NCBI RefSeq assembly: GCF_023100685.1
Contig: NZ_CP090064.1
Span: 2,976,001 to 3,040,000 of the forward strand
DNA length: 64,000 nucleotides
Direction of reading: 5' to 3'
Source of the DNA: Proteus vulgaris
GTDB lineage: Bacteria > Pseudomonadota > Gammaproteobacteria > Enterobacterales > Enterobacteriaceae
Shown: piece after piece, positions 41,807 to 51,865 of the stretch
How positions within the stretch are numbered: position 1 is the stretch's first letter
Layout of the letters: every line of letters begins with the position of its first letter
The notes under the pieces: model-generated
Database searches by the model: none
What the model was told of the DNA's origin: nothing
The model's input: only the letters and a program-made list of their open reading frames with translations
Program-made: the position numbers and the translations under genes

Positions 41807-43369
41807 TTAATGATGCACTAGATTGAATTTTTTTACTGATAATTGTAGTTCTTCGGTCTGTCTTTCTAACGAAATGGCAGCTGCTGAGACCTGTTCAACC
41901 AAAGAGGCATTCTGTTGTGTTACGCCATCCATTTGAGTAATTGCTACACTCACTTGACCAATTCCTTTACTTTGTTCCTCTGATGCAATAGTGATTTCTT
42001 TCATTATTGAAGTGACCTGCTTTACTCCAGTCAAAATATCTTCCATTGTTTTTTCCATATCACTCACTAAACTGGCACCTTTTCTTACACGCGTTGTGGA
42101 ATCAGCAATAAGGACTTCAATCTCTTTAGCGGCTTTTGCGCTATCTCCAGCTAAATTGCGCACTTCATTAGCGACAACCATAAATCCTCGCCCATGAGCT
42201 CCTGCTCTTGCAGCTTCAACTGACGCATTTAAAGCCAGTATATTTGTTTGAAATGCAATGTTATTAATGACAGTGATGATATCTGCTATTTTACTTGAAC
42301 TGTCAGAGATCCCATCCATTGTTGTTACAACTAATTCAGCTAATTCATTACCTTTTTCAACAGTCATTGATGCGACTTCAGCCAATTCTCTCGCTTGATA
42401 AGCATGTTCCATATTTTGGTTAACGGCAGCTGTGATTTCTTCCATACTTGCGGCTGTTTGCTCTAGTGCCGTCGCTTGTTCTTCAGTACGAGACGCCAAA
42501 TCATTATTCCCTTTGGCAATTTCAGATGCACCTCGATAAATACTGTCACTTCCCTGACGGATAGTGCTTACTGCCTCATGTAAACTATTTTGCATTCCAT
42601 TCAATAATGGTATTAATCGCCCAGCACAGTTATTACCAAAAGGCTCGAGTGGCTGACTCAAATCACCTTCTGTAATTTTCACAAAATGTTGGCGAATACT
42701 TTCGAGTGGTTTTTGTAACATTGACACTAAATAACGATCAGTTAGGATCAGAATAATTCCTCCTAAAATAGCGCTAATGATAATAACGATTTGTGTCACT
42801 TCGATAAGCTCATCCACTTCTGCAATGGTTCTATCAATTTTTATATTTGCGGCATTATTAAAGTTTTCACTCACATTACCCAATTCACGGCTCAACGTAG
42901 GCGTTACATTTTTTGCATGGTGTTCATATTGCTCAATAGTGCCATTGAGCGCTAACTCCATTTGCTTTTTTACTCCTTGCTCAAAAAGCGTTTGCCATAC
43001 ATCCATTAGCTCTTTTGATACTTTTGCATCCATCGGCCCCGGAGAAACAGATTTCATATATTCAATCTGTTTTTCCATGTTCTCCATTGCGATTTGTGCT
43101 TGTGCAAAGTCAACTTCTTTACCCTCTGCTTTTTGTTCAACCAAACGATTAAGCCGCGAAGTAAAACGAAAGTATTGGTCATTTCCCTGACTGAGTGCGG
43201 CCATTTGCTTTATTATTTGATTATCAGCCCGATTGCCTTCAGATATTTGTGATAGTGACCATGCGCTATAAAGACTCACACTGCCAAATAACACACATAA
43301 AGCCCCCAGTATGATTATCATCATCAGACGAATAGTAATGTTACGAAGTTTCTGCATCGAATTTCTCAA
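41807..43369 (-). CDS. Methyl-accepting chemotaxis protein (Tar/Tsr type sensor)
   Basis: 520 aa. TM1 (about residues 14-36), a TarH-type periplasmic four-helix domain, TM2 (about 192-212), HAMP (about 213-268), methylation helices ('[21 protein letters not shown]') and signalling tip '[38 protein letters not shown]'. Ends ...KKFNLVHH, with no CheR/CheB docking pentapeptide. The start could be 43357 ([11 protein letters not shown]). Ligand unknown. A sigma28-like promoter lies about 45-70 bp upstream. Confidence 0.92.
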   Translation of the reverse strand: MRNSMQKLRNITIRLMMIIILGALCVLFGSVSLYSAWSLSQISEGNRADNQIIKQMAALSQGNDQYFRFTSRLNRLVEQKAEGKEVDFAQAQIAMENMEKQIEYMKSVSPGPMDAKVSKELMDVWQTLFEQGVKKQMELALNGTIEQYEHHAKNVTPTLSRELGNVSENFNNAANIKIDRTIAEVDELIEVTQIVIIISAILGGIILILTDRYLVSMLQKPLESIRQHFVKITEGDLSQPLEPFGNNCAGRLIPLLNGMQNSLHEAVSTIRQGSDSIYRGASEIAKGNNDLASRTEEQATALEQTAASMEEITAAVNQNMEHAYQARELAEVASMTVEKGNELAELVVTTMDGISDSSSKIADIITVINNIAFQTNILALNASVEAARAGAHGRGFMVVANEVRNLAGDSAKAAKEIEVLIADSTTRVRKGASLVSDMEKTMEDILTGVKQVTSIMKEITIASEEQSKGIGQVSVAITQMDGVTQQNASLVEQVSAAAISLERQTEELQLSVKKFNLVHH

Positions 43370-43410
43370 CTAACAAGATAAAGTAAGCCCAATAGGGCGT
43401 AATGTACTCT

Positions 43411-43437
43411 TATCGACACTTTTTCAATTTATTTTAA
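43411..43437 (-). promoter_or_regulatory. Candidate sigma28 promoter of the second chemoreceptor
   Basis: On the minus strand TAAAATAA, 11-bp spacer, GTCGATAA. The -10 matches GCCGATAA at 7/8; the -35 keeps only TAAA. Confidence 0.55.
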
Positions 43438-43683
43438 TTTTTTACTAAAGTTTTTTATAAATTGGTTTTTTATTTTCTATACATAAAAAGAGTTAGTTAA
43501 GAGAAGCAAAAATGTTACTTATGTATCATTTTTTATAATTTAATATAAAAAACAAAAAACACCGTAAAATCAACTAACTATAAATTTAGTGACTTAAATA
43601 ACAAATAAGAAGTGTTAAAGAAATAAAAAGATAATTTGGGGAGGAAATAAATTTTGGAATATTCTTAATTTAATCAATTAATA

Positions 43684-43718
43684 AAAAACACCTCAAGTTA
43701 TACGTGACTTGAGGTGTT
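43684..43718 (-). terminator. Terminator of the haem-type TonB receptor gene
   Basis: On the minus strand CACCTCAAGT-cacgtata-ACTTGAGGTG followed by TTTTTTA; 10-bp perfect stem. Confidence 0.82.
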
Positions 43719-43730
43719 CGTATTTAATAG

Positions 43731-45995
43731 TTAGAAAGTGGTTTCTATCCCAAATCTAACAGTACGTCCTGGAATTGGCATATAAATAACCGTACCAGGA
43801 TCAAATGTATAACGATCCGTTAAGTTATCAATATTAAATGTGAAGTTGATGTTTTTTCTTAATGCGTACTTACCAAAAAGATCGACAGTCGTTGATGAGT
43901 ATAATTTCTGAACAGGAGCAGCCGCCGTTCCAACTAACCATTTTTGAGGATAATCTTTTCCTGAATTATAACGAACCCTAACACCTGTTTGTAATTTTTG
44001 ATCAAACATTTTGATACCCGCAATTCCGGAGAAAATTTTCTCTGGTGGTATTCTTGATGGCGATAATCCCCATGCAAAGCCAACAGAATTACAGGCTGAT
44101 TCAAGACGACCTAATTCCATTTCAGCTTTTGAACATAAATTAGCTTTATTATAGAAAGTCGCATCAACGGAACCGAAAAGATAATTTGAATCATATTTTA
44201 ATTCAACTTCATAACCTGATAATTTAAATTTATCGTAATTCTTAGTAATAACGTAAGACTCAGGATAATATCCACCATTTGGATTTACCCCTTGAGAAAG
44301 ATAATTCTTAATATCATTGTTGAAATAAGCAATACGTAATGACGTATTATCTTCATCAAAAATAAGATTATCTTTATCTAAATGGATACCGACTTCGAAA
44401 GATCGTGCATTTTCAGGTTTAATCGGATACTTAGGGTTATAAGAATATGTTTGATCTGATACAGAGCTTTCAAATAAACTTGGTTCTCTATAAGTATCTG
44501 AATATTTACTATAAAGATCTAAGTCTGGTGTCACATGGAAACGGATCTCACCAAAGAAATCATTTTTAGGCCCATATGTTGTTGTTTTTCCAGCGATATG
44601 ATCTTCAACTTTAAATGAATGAATACGCCAACCGCCCAATGTATCAATCCATTCACCTTTATAAGCAATATTGGTAAACAATGAGCTCGTTATCCCTTTT
44701 GCATTCCGATTTGCAGGAGGAAGCTCTTTACCTGGCGTTGTACCCTCAGGACTCCAATTAGATTCATATCTTTTGGTTAATGGTTTTGTCGTTTGGGTCA
44801 TATACTCAATACCATAAGTGATATCTATTGGCTGATTCGCAAACTGAGATGTATTTTCTATATTAAAACCAATACGTTCATCATTGTATTTATGTTTATA
44901 TTGATTTCCATTATGAGCAGTAACATCATCCGTTAAGCCATTTCTTTGATTAAATCTCCCTTTTGTCCACCAAACACCGACATTCATATCCACTAGAATC
45001 GATTCTGGTTTATAAGAGTAATTTACAGATGTTGTATCTATTTTGGCGCTACCGAGTGTCCATTGAGACATTTTTCCATCATATTGATACCAATAAGCGG
45101 CAAGAACTTCACCCGCCTTTTGTTCATGGTGACGATAATTAATTTCTAGGCTGGAATCAGCATTAAAATAGATATTGGATTTCAATAAAGTTGACTGGCT
45201 TTCATAACTGGTATTAACGACTTCCTGACCTGGTTTAATCGGCGCATCCGTCTGTTTATATTTATCATACCCATGTTTACCCGCAATAAAGTTACCTTGC
45301 GTACGGTCACTATAAGCGATTAAAAAGTCGAATTTATCATTTCTATATGCCACACCAGCAGTATAAGAACCATTATTAAAATGGGTACTTTTTAAATCTG
45401 TTGATGGCTGATAACTACCTTCATTTTCTTCACTCGAACTCACTGTTGGTCGCACATTATTATTATAGAGACTGCCTTTAAACAGAAAGCCGACTTGATC
45501 CCCTTGAGGGATAATGCTATTTGCTGAAATCGTTTTTAACTTAACGGTTCCGCCTATCGCTCCCCCAGAGAATTTACTCATGGAAGCGCCTTTTTCTATT
45601 TCAATAGAATCAATTAAGTCTGAATCAATATATGTTCGGTCTGCACTTCCTTGATAACCTCGCCAAGTATTGGTTGATTGTAGACTTCCATCAATAATGA
45701 TAGGAACACGGCCATTTCCTTGTAATCCGCGAATACCAATATCAAGTGCCCCAGCTTCATTTCTAGAGTTATTGCTTTGAAGCGATGTTTCATTAGCAAA
45801 GATATCTGAATTAGTCGTTCCTCTTATCGTACTAATGTCTTTTGTATTAATATGCTTAATATCTGTTTTAGTTTTATTTGCGGTAACAACAAGTTTGTCT
45901 TCTTGATTTGCTGGCGTATTTTGGCTGGCTAAAGATGACGTTGATATGCATAAAATAACCAAGGTTATTATATTTTTCTTTGCTTGAAATATCAT
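43731..45995 (-). CDS. TonB-dependent receptor, haem/haemoglobin-receptor type
   Basis: 754 aa. Signal peptide (about 1-23), TonB box region 'EDKLVVTA' (about 32-39), plug with 'DIGIRGLQGNGRVPIIIDGSLQ' and 'IEIEKGASMSKFSGGAIGGTVKLKT', and a barrel ending ...VRFGIETTF (C-terminal Phe). The 'PGRTVRFGIE' end and 'GLxGxGRVPIIIDG' plug phrase fit haem/haemoglobin-type receptors, but the FRAP/NPNL signature of classical haem receptors was not found ('FRAP' region reads TYREPSLFE), so the ligand is uncertain. Fur-like palindromes lie about 205-245 bp upstream. Confidence 0.85.
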   Translation of the reverse strand: MIFQAKKNIITLVILCISTSSLASQNTPANQEDKLVVTANKTKTDIKHINTKDISTIRGTTNSDIFANETSLQSNNSRNEAGALDIGIRGLQGNGRVPIIIDGSLQSTNTWRGYQGSADRTYIDSDLIDSIEIEKGASMSKFSGGAIGGTVKLKTISANSIIPQGDQVGFLFKGSLYNNNVRPTVSSSEENEGSYQPSTDLKSTHFNNGSYTAGVAYRNDKFDFLIAYSDRTQGNFIAGKHGYDKYKQTDAPIKPGQEVVNTSYESQSTLLKSNIYFNADSSLEINYRHHEQKAGEVLAAYWYQYDGKMSQWTLGSAKIDTTSVNYSYKPESILVDMNVGVWWTKGRFNQRNGLTDDVTAHNGNQYKHKYNDERIGFNIENTSQFANQPIDITYGIEYMTQTTKPLTKRYESNWSPEGTTPGKELPPANRNAKGITSSLFTNIAYKGEWIDTLGGWRIHSFKVEDHIAGKTTTYGPKNDFFGEIRFHVTPDLDLYSKYSDTYREPSLFESSVSDQTYSYNPKYPIKPENARSFEVGIHLDKDNLIFDEDNTSLRIAYFNNDIKNYLSQGVNPNGGYYPESYVITKNYDKFKLSGYEVELKYDSNYLFGSVDATFYNKANLCSKAEMELGRLESACNSVGFAWGLSPSRIPPEKIFSGIAGIKMFDQKLQTGVRVRYNSGKDYPQKWLVGTAAAPVQKLYSSTTVDLFGKYALRKNINFTFNIDNLTDRYTFDPGTVIYMPIPGRTVRFGIETTF

Positions 45996-46350
45996 TTAAG
46001 TAATGCCTTTCACTTATCAACTATCAATCGTTTTATATCATCAAGTAATTTGATGAATGTTAAAAACCCATCTGTCATTTATCTAATAAATTTGAATAAC
46101 TATTAGCTTTTTGAACAATGAATGAAAACAAAATAACTATATTATTTATAGGGTTATATTCCTTTAATGGCTTATTTTGGGAATAGAAATATACTCCAAT
46201 GATAATAATTATCAATATAATAATAACTATTATTATCATCTAGTTAACATTTAGATTTTTATTCTGAACATTTGGCTTATTGGTTTGATAAAATAAATGA
46301 AAATAGGATTTGAATAGTGAGTATTGAGATGATATTGAGGGAAGATAAGT
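45996..46350. other. Upstream region of the TonB receptor, next to glyU
   Basis: 355 bp: receptor promoter region with the Fur-like palindromes at 46198-46240, then AT-rich sequence up to the tRNA 3' end. No gene seen. Confidence 0.55.
46198..46240 (-). promoter_or_regulatory. Fur-like palindromes upstream of the TonB receptor
   Basis: AATGATAATAATTATC (46198-46213) and GTTATTATTATC on the opposite arm (46226-46238) form overlapping GATAAT-type palindromes resembling tandem Fur sites. Confidence 0.65.
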
Positions 46351-46424
46351 TGGAGCGGGCGAAGGGAATCGAACCCTCGTATAGAGCTTGGGAAGCTCTC
46401 GTTCTACCATTGAACTACGCCCGC
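46351..46424 (-). tRNA. glyU: tRNA-Gly (anticodon CCC)
   Basis: Minus strand, 74 nt, with acceptor stem GCGGGCG/CGCCCGC, D arm with AATGGTAGA, anticodon stem GAGAGC/GCTCT with loop carrying CCC (46390-46392), T arm GAGGGTTCGATTCCCTT, discriminator T and encoded CCA. Essentially identical to E. coli glyU. It decodes GGG. Confidence 0.97.
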
Positions 46425-46529
46425 AGTTGGTTTTTCCAATTATACGCTCACCTAATCGAACAGCAATCCCCTTCTTATTTAAGTGATTATTTAATCATCA
46501 TGAAAAATATAAACTATTAATAATAAACA

Positions 46530-46557
46530 TAAAAAAGCCACCTATTGGTGGCTTTAA
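46530..46557 (-). terminator. Terminator of lysS
   Basis: AAAGCCACC-aata-GGTGGCTTTTTT on the minus strand, 33 bp after the stop. Confidence 0.88.
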
Positions 46558-46588
46558 ATTAATTATTATTCTAATTAAGAAGTAACAA

Positions 46589-48103
46589 TTATTTATTAGG
46601 ACGCATTGCCGGGAATAAAATGACATCACGGATAGTATGACTATCAGTAAATAACATTACCATACGGTCAATACCAATACCTAAACCTGCTGTTGGCGGT
46701 AATCCATGTTCTAATGCCGTAATATAGTCATGGTCAAAGAACATAGCTTCTGCATCACCGGCTTCTTTTTGACGAACTTGATCTTCAAAACGTTCAGCTT
46801 GGTCTTGTGCATCATTAAGTTCTGAGAAACCATTACCAATTTCACGACCACCAATAAAGAATTCGAAGCGGTCAGTGATAAATGGATTATCGTCGTTACG
46901 ACGAGCTAATGGTGAAACTTCTGCCGGGTATTCAATGATAAAAGTTGGTTGAATTAAGTGGCTTTCTGCAACTTCTTCAAAAATTTCACACTGAACACGG
47001 CCTAAGCCCCAGCTTTTCTCAATCTTAATACCAATAGATTGGGCAATAGCAACTGCTTTATCCATATCATCAAGATCAGCCATTACAGTTTCTGGACGAT
47101 ATTTGCAGATAGCTTCTTTCATGGTTAATTTGGCAAATGGCTTGCCAAAATCAAACTCTTGGTCGCCGTATTTCACTAACGAAGAACCCAGTACATTTTC
47201 AGTTAATGTACGGAATAATTCTTCCGTTAATTCAATTAAGTCACGGTAATCTGCATACGCCATATAGAGTTCCATCATAGTGAACTCTGGGTTATGACGC
47301 GGTGATACACCTTCATTACGGAAGTTACGGTTGATTTCGAATACGCGATCAAAACCACCGACAACTAAACGTTTTAAATATAACTCAGGTGCAATACGCA
47401 GATACATATCAATATCTAACGCATTATGGTGAGTAATAAACGGACGCGCACTTGCTCCACCAGGAATGGTTTGCATCATCGGTGTTTCAACTTCCATAAA
47501 GCCTTTGTTCACCATAAATTGACGAATACCCGCCATAACTTGTGAACGAATTTGGAAAGTTTTACGTGATCCGTCGTTAGAGATCAGATCTAAATAACGC
47601 TGACGATAACGCATTTCTTGGTCAGCTAAACCGTGGAATTTATCTGGTAACGGGCGCAGTGCTTTAGTTAATAAACGCACTTCTGTACAGTGAACACTTA
47701 ATTCACCTGTTTTCGTTTTAAAAACACGACCACGAGCACCTAAGATATCGCCAAGATCCCATTTTTTAAATTGCTCGTTGTAGATGCCTTCTGGCAAATC
47801 ATCACGAGAAACATAAAGCTGAATGCGACCACCCATGTCTTGCAATGTAGCGAAAGATGCCTTGCCCATAATACGGCGAGTCATCATACGACCTGCAATA
47901 GCAACTTCCACATTCGCTGCTTCTAACTCTTCTGCACTCATTGCATCATACTTTTGATGTAATTCGTCAGACAGTGCATCTCTGCGGAAATCATTTGGGA
48001 ATGCGTTACCATTATCACGTAAAGCGGATAATTTTTCGCGGCGTGTTTGCAGTTCGTTATTTAAATCAGGTGCCTGCTCCGCACCTTGTTGCTGTTGCGA
48101 CAT
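46589..48103 (-). CDS. lysS: Lysyl-tRNA synthetase
   Basis: 504 aa (E. coli LysS 505). Class II synthetase with N-terminal OB-fold anticodon-binding domain ('[19 protein letters not shown]'), motif 2 '[23 protein letters not shown]' and motif 3 '[13 protein letters not shown]' at the C-terminus. The start at 48103 (MSQQQQG) agrees with homologues; its ribosome site GAGG overlaps the prfB stop codon, as in the E. coli prfB-lysS operon. An in-frame ATG four codons earlier is rejected. Confidence 0.97.
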   Translation of the reverse strand: MSQQQQGAEQAPDLNNELQTRREKLSALRDNGNAFPNDFRRDALSDELHQKYDAMSAEELEAANVEVAIAGRMMTRRIMGKASFATLQDMGGRIQLYVSRDDLPEGIYNEQFKKWDLGDILGARGRVFKTKTGELSVHCTEVRLLTKALRPLPDKFHGLADQEMRYRQRYLDLISNDGSRKTFQIRSQVMAGIRQFMVNKGFMEVETPMMQTIPGGASARPFITHHNALDIDMYLRIAPELYLKRLVVGGFDRVFEINRNFRNEGVSPRHNPEFTMMELYMAYADYRDLIELTEELFRTLTENVLGSSLVKYGDQEFDFGKPFAKLTMKEAICKYRPETVMADLDDMDKAVAIAQSIGIKIEKSWGLGRVQCEIFEEVAESHLIQPTFIIEYPAEVSPLARRNDDNPFITDRFEFFIGGREIGNGFSELNDAQDQAERFEDQVRQKEAGDAEAMFFDHDYITALEHGLPPTAGLGIGIDRMVMLFTDSHTIRDVILFPAMRPNK

Positions 48104-48111
48104 GTTTTTCC

Positions 48112-49210
48112 TCACAGGCCCGCTTTTAAGCTAGCTTCAATAAATTTATCAAGATCACCGTCTAACACTGCTTGTGTATTACGCGTTTCCACACCAGTGC
48201 GTAAATCTTTAATGCGTGAATCATCAAGAACATAAGAACGAATTTGACTACCCCAGCCAATATCGGACTTGTTATCTTCCATTACTTGCTTGTCTGCATT
48301 TTTCTTCTGCATTTCTAGCTCGTATAACTTCGCTTTCATCTGCTTCATTGCCTGATCTTTGTTCTTATGCTGAGAGCGATCGTTTTGGCATTGAGTGACA
48401 AGACCTGTAGGAACGTGGGTTATACGTACCGCAGATTCTGTTTTGTTAACGTGCTGTCCACCCGCACCTGAAGCACGATAAACGTCAATACGTAAATCAG
48501 CTGGATTGATTTCAATATCAATATTGTCATCAACTTCAGGGTAAATAAAGGCTGAGCTAAATGAGGTATGGCGGCGACCACCTGAATCAAATGGGCTTTT
48601 ACGAACTAAGCGGTGAACACCTGTTTCTGTACGTAACCAACCATAAGCGTACTCACCAATAATTTTGATAGTCGCTGATTTTAATCCTGCAACATCACCG
48701 TCAGATTCTTCAATAATTTCAGTTTTAAAGCCTCTTGATTCAGCCCAACGTAAGTACATGCGCATCAGCATACTTGCCCAATCTTGCGCTTCTGTACCCC
48801 CAGAGCCGGCTTGTAAATCAAGGTAGCAAGCCGCACTGTCATATTCACCTGAGAACATGCGACGGAATTCTAATTGCTCAAGCTTTTTATTTAACACACC
48901 TAATTCAGCAATAGCTTCGTTAAATGTTTCTTCGTCATCAGCTTCAACCGCTAATTCAAGTAAACCAGAAACGTCTTCTAGTCCTTGGTCTAATTGGTCG
49001 ATAGTTTCTACAATAGCCTCAAGAGATGAACGCTCTTTTCCCAATGCTTGCGCCCTTTCTGGCTCATTCCACACATCAGGTTGTTCTAATTCAGCGTTAA
49101 CTTCTTCTAAACGCTCTTTCTTGGCATCATAGTCAAAGATACCCCCTGAGAACATTTGTTCTTTCAGAGACTTCTTCAATTTGGTGTTTTACTGGGTTGA
49201 TTTCAAACAT
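48112..49210 (-). CDS. prfB: Peptide chain release factor 2 (programmed +1 frameshift)
   Basis: Full gene begins at ATG 49210: 25 codons ([10 protein letters not shown]...NVLRGYL) end at an in-frame TGA (49135-49133). Slipping +1 at CTT-TGA-C continues into 340 codons, giving 365 aa, the E. coli length. A six-base AGGGGG (internal Shine-Dalgarno) lies three bases before CTT. Domain motifs: 'RKSPFDSGG' (SPF, recognises UGA) and '[10 protein letters not shown]' (GGQ, peptidyl-tRNA hydrolysis). The frameshift is autoregulatory: scarce RF2 favours slippage. A plain ATG-to-stop reading would wrongly start at 49179. Confidence 0.97.
49132..49147 (-). promoter_or_regulatory. Programmed +1 frameshift site of prfB
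   Basis: AGGGGGTATCTTTGAC on the minus strand: internal Shine-Dalgarno, slippery CTT, stop TGA with unfavourable C context. Same core as in E. coli. Confidence 0.97.
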
Positions 49211-49381
49211 GCTTTTTCGTCTTTATGTTGTTTTCAAAAACAATTGGAATAAATTTTGAACCGCATATTGTAACGGATATATCCACGGGTTTATAGCATT
49301 TATATACAATTGTCTACTCAATAGTTGTTGCCATAACAACGTTTTACTTTATATCACAATAAATTGCTTAAATTATTCGTA

Positions 49382-51115
49382 TTAACAAGGCCAAATGTGC
49401 TCAACAAGCAGTTGCGCATTTCTTTGCCCTCTAAATTCATTCACATCTAATCGATAAGCTAATTCAACGGTTTTAATACTGTTATCAGGCCAAATATTGA
49501 TATCAACATTAAATGCAATAGCATCAATCATCAGATGACTATTTACAGGCTGAAGCATCATTTTTAAATGCTTACTACCGACAATACGTTGTTGCAACAA
49601 CGTAAATTTGCCGTCAAATAATGGCTCAGGGAAAGCTTGCCCCCATGGGCCTGCTTCTCTTAGCATTTCAGCGATAGGTAGCGATAATTGATTTTCCGTT
49701 AGTTCACCATCAGATAAAATAACACCTTGCAACTGCTCGTCAGAAACCAATTCAGACATTAAAGACGAAAAATGACGCTGAAATAGCGGGAATTTATCTT
49801 CTTCAAGTGAAAGCCCAGCAGCCATTGCATGTCCACCAAACTTCAGCATCAAACCTGGGTTTAAAGTATTTAATCGTTCTAACGCATCCCTGAGATGTAC
49901 ACCACTGATTGAACGACCAGAACCTTTTAATAGACCGTCACCGCTAGGTGCAAAAGCAATAACAGGACGATGTAGTTTTTCTTTAATGCGAGACGCTAAA
50001 ATACCCACAACACCTTGATGCCATTCTGGATGATAAATTGCTAAACCATTCGGCAAGACATGTTGAGTGCCCATAAATTGACGGAAAATAGTGGAGGCTT
50101 CTTCTTGCATACCCGCTTCAATTTCACGGCGAGTTTGATTTAAACCATCAAGTTCATTAGCAATTTCACGGGCAGAACCAATATTATCCGTTAAAAGTAG
50201 AGCAACACCGACAGACATGTCATCAAGACGCCCTGCAGCATTTAAGCGTGGCCCTAAAGAAAAACCTAAGTCACTGCTTACCAGCTGAGATAGCTCTTTA
50301 CGAGAAACCTCAGTAAGTGCTTTTATCCCTACACAACAGCGACCAGCTCGAATACGACGTAACCCCTCATAAACAAAAATACGGTTATTTTCATCAAGAG
50401 GAACAACATCCGCCACAGTTCCTAATGCAACTAAATCGAGAAAATCAGCCATATTAGGACGAGCTAAATTGTGTTGCTCAAACCAGCCTAATTTTTCTAA
50501 TTCAGCTCGCAATGCCGTCATTAAATAGAAAGTAACACCAACGCCAGCTAATGATTTAGATAAGAAATCGCAATCAGCCAAATTAGGGTTAATAATCGCA
50601 TCAGCAGCAGGCAATGTTTGCCCCGGCAAATGGTGGTCTGTTACTAGGACTCGAATACCGTATTCATGGGCAGTCTCCACACCTTCAAAAGATGAAATAC
50701 CATTATCAACTGTGATAATGAGATCAACCCCTTTTTTTGCAACATCATGAACAACTTGAGGGCTTAAGCCATAACCATCATCAAAGCGATTAGGAATATG
50801 ATAGCTTACTTGCTTAAATCCCATTTGGCGTAATGCTTTGATAGCCAATGCTGTACTGGTTGCACCATCGGCATCAAAATCACCAACAATCACGATACGA
50901 GATTGCTGTTTTAAAGCCTCAATGAGCAATGAAAGTGCCGTTTCAATTCCTGTTAATGCTTGGTAATGAAGTAAGCCTTTTAACGATCGTTCTAGTTGAA
51001 CTTCGGATGTTATTCCACGATTAGCATAAATCTGTCGTAATAAAGGATCTAAATTATTTGGCAATTGAGTTGCCTGCGCAATTCGACGACGTAGTGTCGG
51101 TTCAATAGTGACCAT
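49382..51115 (-). CDS. recJ: Single-stranded-DNA-specific 5'-3' exonuclease RecJ
   Basis: 577 aa (E. coli 577). DHH phosphoesterase motifs: 'VGDFDADGATSTAL' (about residues 76-89), 'TVDNGIS' and 'VTDHHLPG' (DHH about 159-161), then DHHA1 'GPRLNAAGRLDDMSVG' and 'KGSGRSISGVHLRDAL', 'KFGGHAMAAGLSL', and C-terminal OB domain. Mn/Mg-dependent nuclease in RecF recombination, mismatch and base-excision repair. 9 bp downstream of dsbC, likely one xerD-dsbC-recJ(-prfB-lysS) transcription unit as in E. coli. Confidence 0.96.
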   Translation of the reverse strand: MVTIEPTLRRRIAQATQLPNNLDPLLRQIYANRGITSEVQLERSLKGLLHYQALTGIETALSLLIEALKQQSRIVIVGDFDADGATSTALAIKALRQMGFKQVSYHIPNRFDDGYGLSPQVVHDVAKKGVDLIITVDNGISSFEGVETAHEYGIRVLVTDHHLPGQTLPAADAIINPNLADCDFLSKSLAGVGVTFYLMTALRAELEKLGWFEQHNLARPNMADFLDLVALGTVADVVPLDENNRIFVYEGLRRIRAGRCCVGIKALTEVSRKELSQLVSSDLGFSLGPRLNAAGRLDDMSVGVALLLTDNIGSAREIANELDGLNQTRREIEAGMQEEASTIFRQFMGTQHVLPNGLAIYHPEWHQGVVGILASRIKEKLHRPVIAFAPSGDGLLKGSGRSISGVHLRDALERLNTLNPGLMLKFGGHAMAAGLSLEEDKFPLFQRHFSSLMSELVSDEQLQGVILSDGELTENQLSLPIAEMLREAGPWGQAFPEPLFDGKFTLLQQRIVGSKHLKMMLQPVNSHLMIDAIAFNVDINIWPDNSIKTVELAYRLDVNEFRGQRNAQLLVEHIWPC

Positions 51116-51124
51116 AAAACGTGA

Positions 51125-51832
51125 TTACTTCTCTTTTTTATCTAATAATTCAATAAGGTTTTGAGCAGAAATATATCCACCATAAATACTCGCATTAGGT
51201 AACACAATAGCAGGCGTACCTTGAATTCCCATCATGGTGCCTAATTTAAAATGTTCATTAATATTGATTTTTTTACATTCATCAATGGGAATAATTTTGT
51301 CACCTTTAAATGCACTGTCTAACGATTTATTAGGGAAACCGCTACACCACACAGCATTCATTTCTTTACTCACAATATTATTGCCAACACCATTACGAGG
51401 AAATGCTAAATAGCGTACCGTTATTCCCTGTTTATTCAGTTCAGGTACTTCTTGGTGAAGTTTTTGACAGTAAGGACAACTAATATCAGTAAAAATGGTG
51501 ATCACATGGCGTTCATTACGCGCTTTATAAACGATCATTTCATTTTTAAGTGAATCTACTTTTTTCATAATAACTTGATTGGCAATACTAACAGGCTCAC
51601 CGCTGCTGATATTATAAATAGGGCCTGCTGTTAGGTATTTACCATCGTCAGTAATGTAAAAAATACCTTTATCGGATAACACTGCATTTAATCCAACAAT
51701 CGGAGTTGGTTGAATGCTTTCTGCTTTAATTTGCATTTTAGCCAGTTGCGCTTCAATAGAAGCATTGTCAGCAAGCACAGGCATTGACACCATGCTTAAT
51801 AGTATTGGCAACCAGAGTAATTTCTTTTTCAT
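51125..51832 (-). CDS. dsbC: Thiol:disulfide isomerase DsbC
   Basis: 235 aa. Signal peptide (about 1-21, ...SMPVLA), N-terminal dimerisation domain, and a thioredoxin domain with the active site 'FTDISCPYCQKLH' (CPYC about residues 119-122), cis-Pro in 'GTPAIVLPN', and a second, structural cysteine pair (Cys in 'VWCSGFP' and 'DECKK'). Periplasmic V-shaped dimer that reshuffles wrong disulfides, recycled by DsbD. 33 bp after xerD. Confidence 0.95.
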   Translation of the reverse strand: MKKKLLWLPILLSMVSMPVLADNASIEAQLAKMQIKAESIQPTPIVGLNAVLSDKGIFYITDDGKYLTAGPIYNISSGEPVSIANQVIMKKVDSLKNEMIVYKARNERHVITIFTDISCPYCQKLHQEVPELNKQGITVRYLAFPRNGVGNNIVSKEMNAVWCSGFPNKSLDSAFKGDKIIPIDECKKININEHFKLGTMMGIQGTPAIVLPNASIYGGYISAQNLIELLDKKEK

Positions 51833-51865
51833 TTAAATTCCTATTTAATGCCAGCGTGTTGGTGG

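Larger units (their letters stand above)
43370..43730. other. Intergenic region between TonB receptor 3' end and chemoreceptor
   Basis: 361 bp with the sigma28-like promoter and the TonB-receptor terminator (43684-43718). No coding sequence. Confidence 0.55.

Noticed and set aside
46351..46424. tRNA-Gly as an integration site for a genomic island
   Set aside because: No integrase and no direct repeat of the tRNA 3' end found within the window.
46317..46520. 67-codon frame reading 'ERAKGIEPSYRAWEALVLPLNYARS'
   Set aside because: This is a translation through the tRNA-Gly gene, a familiar mis-annotation at tRNA loci; the tRNA explains the sequence.
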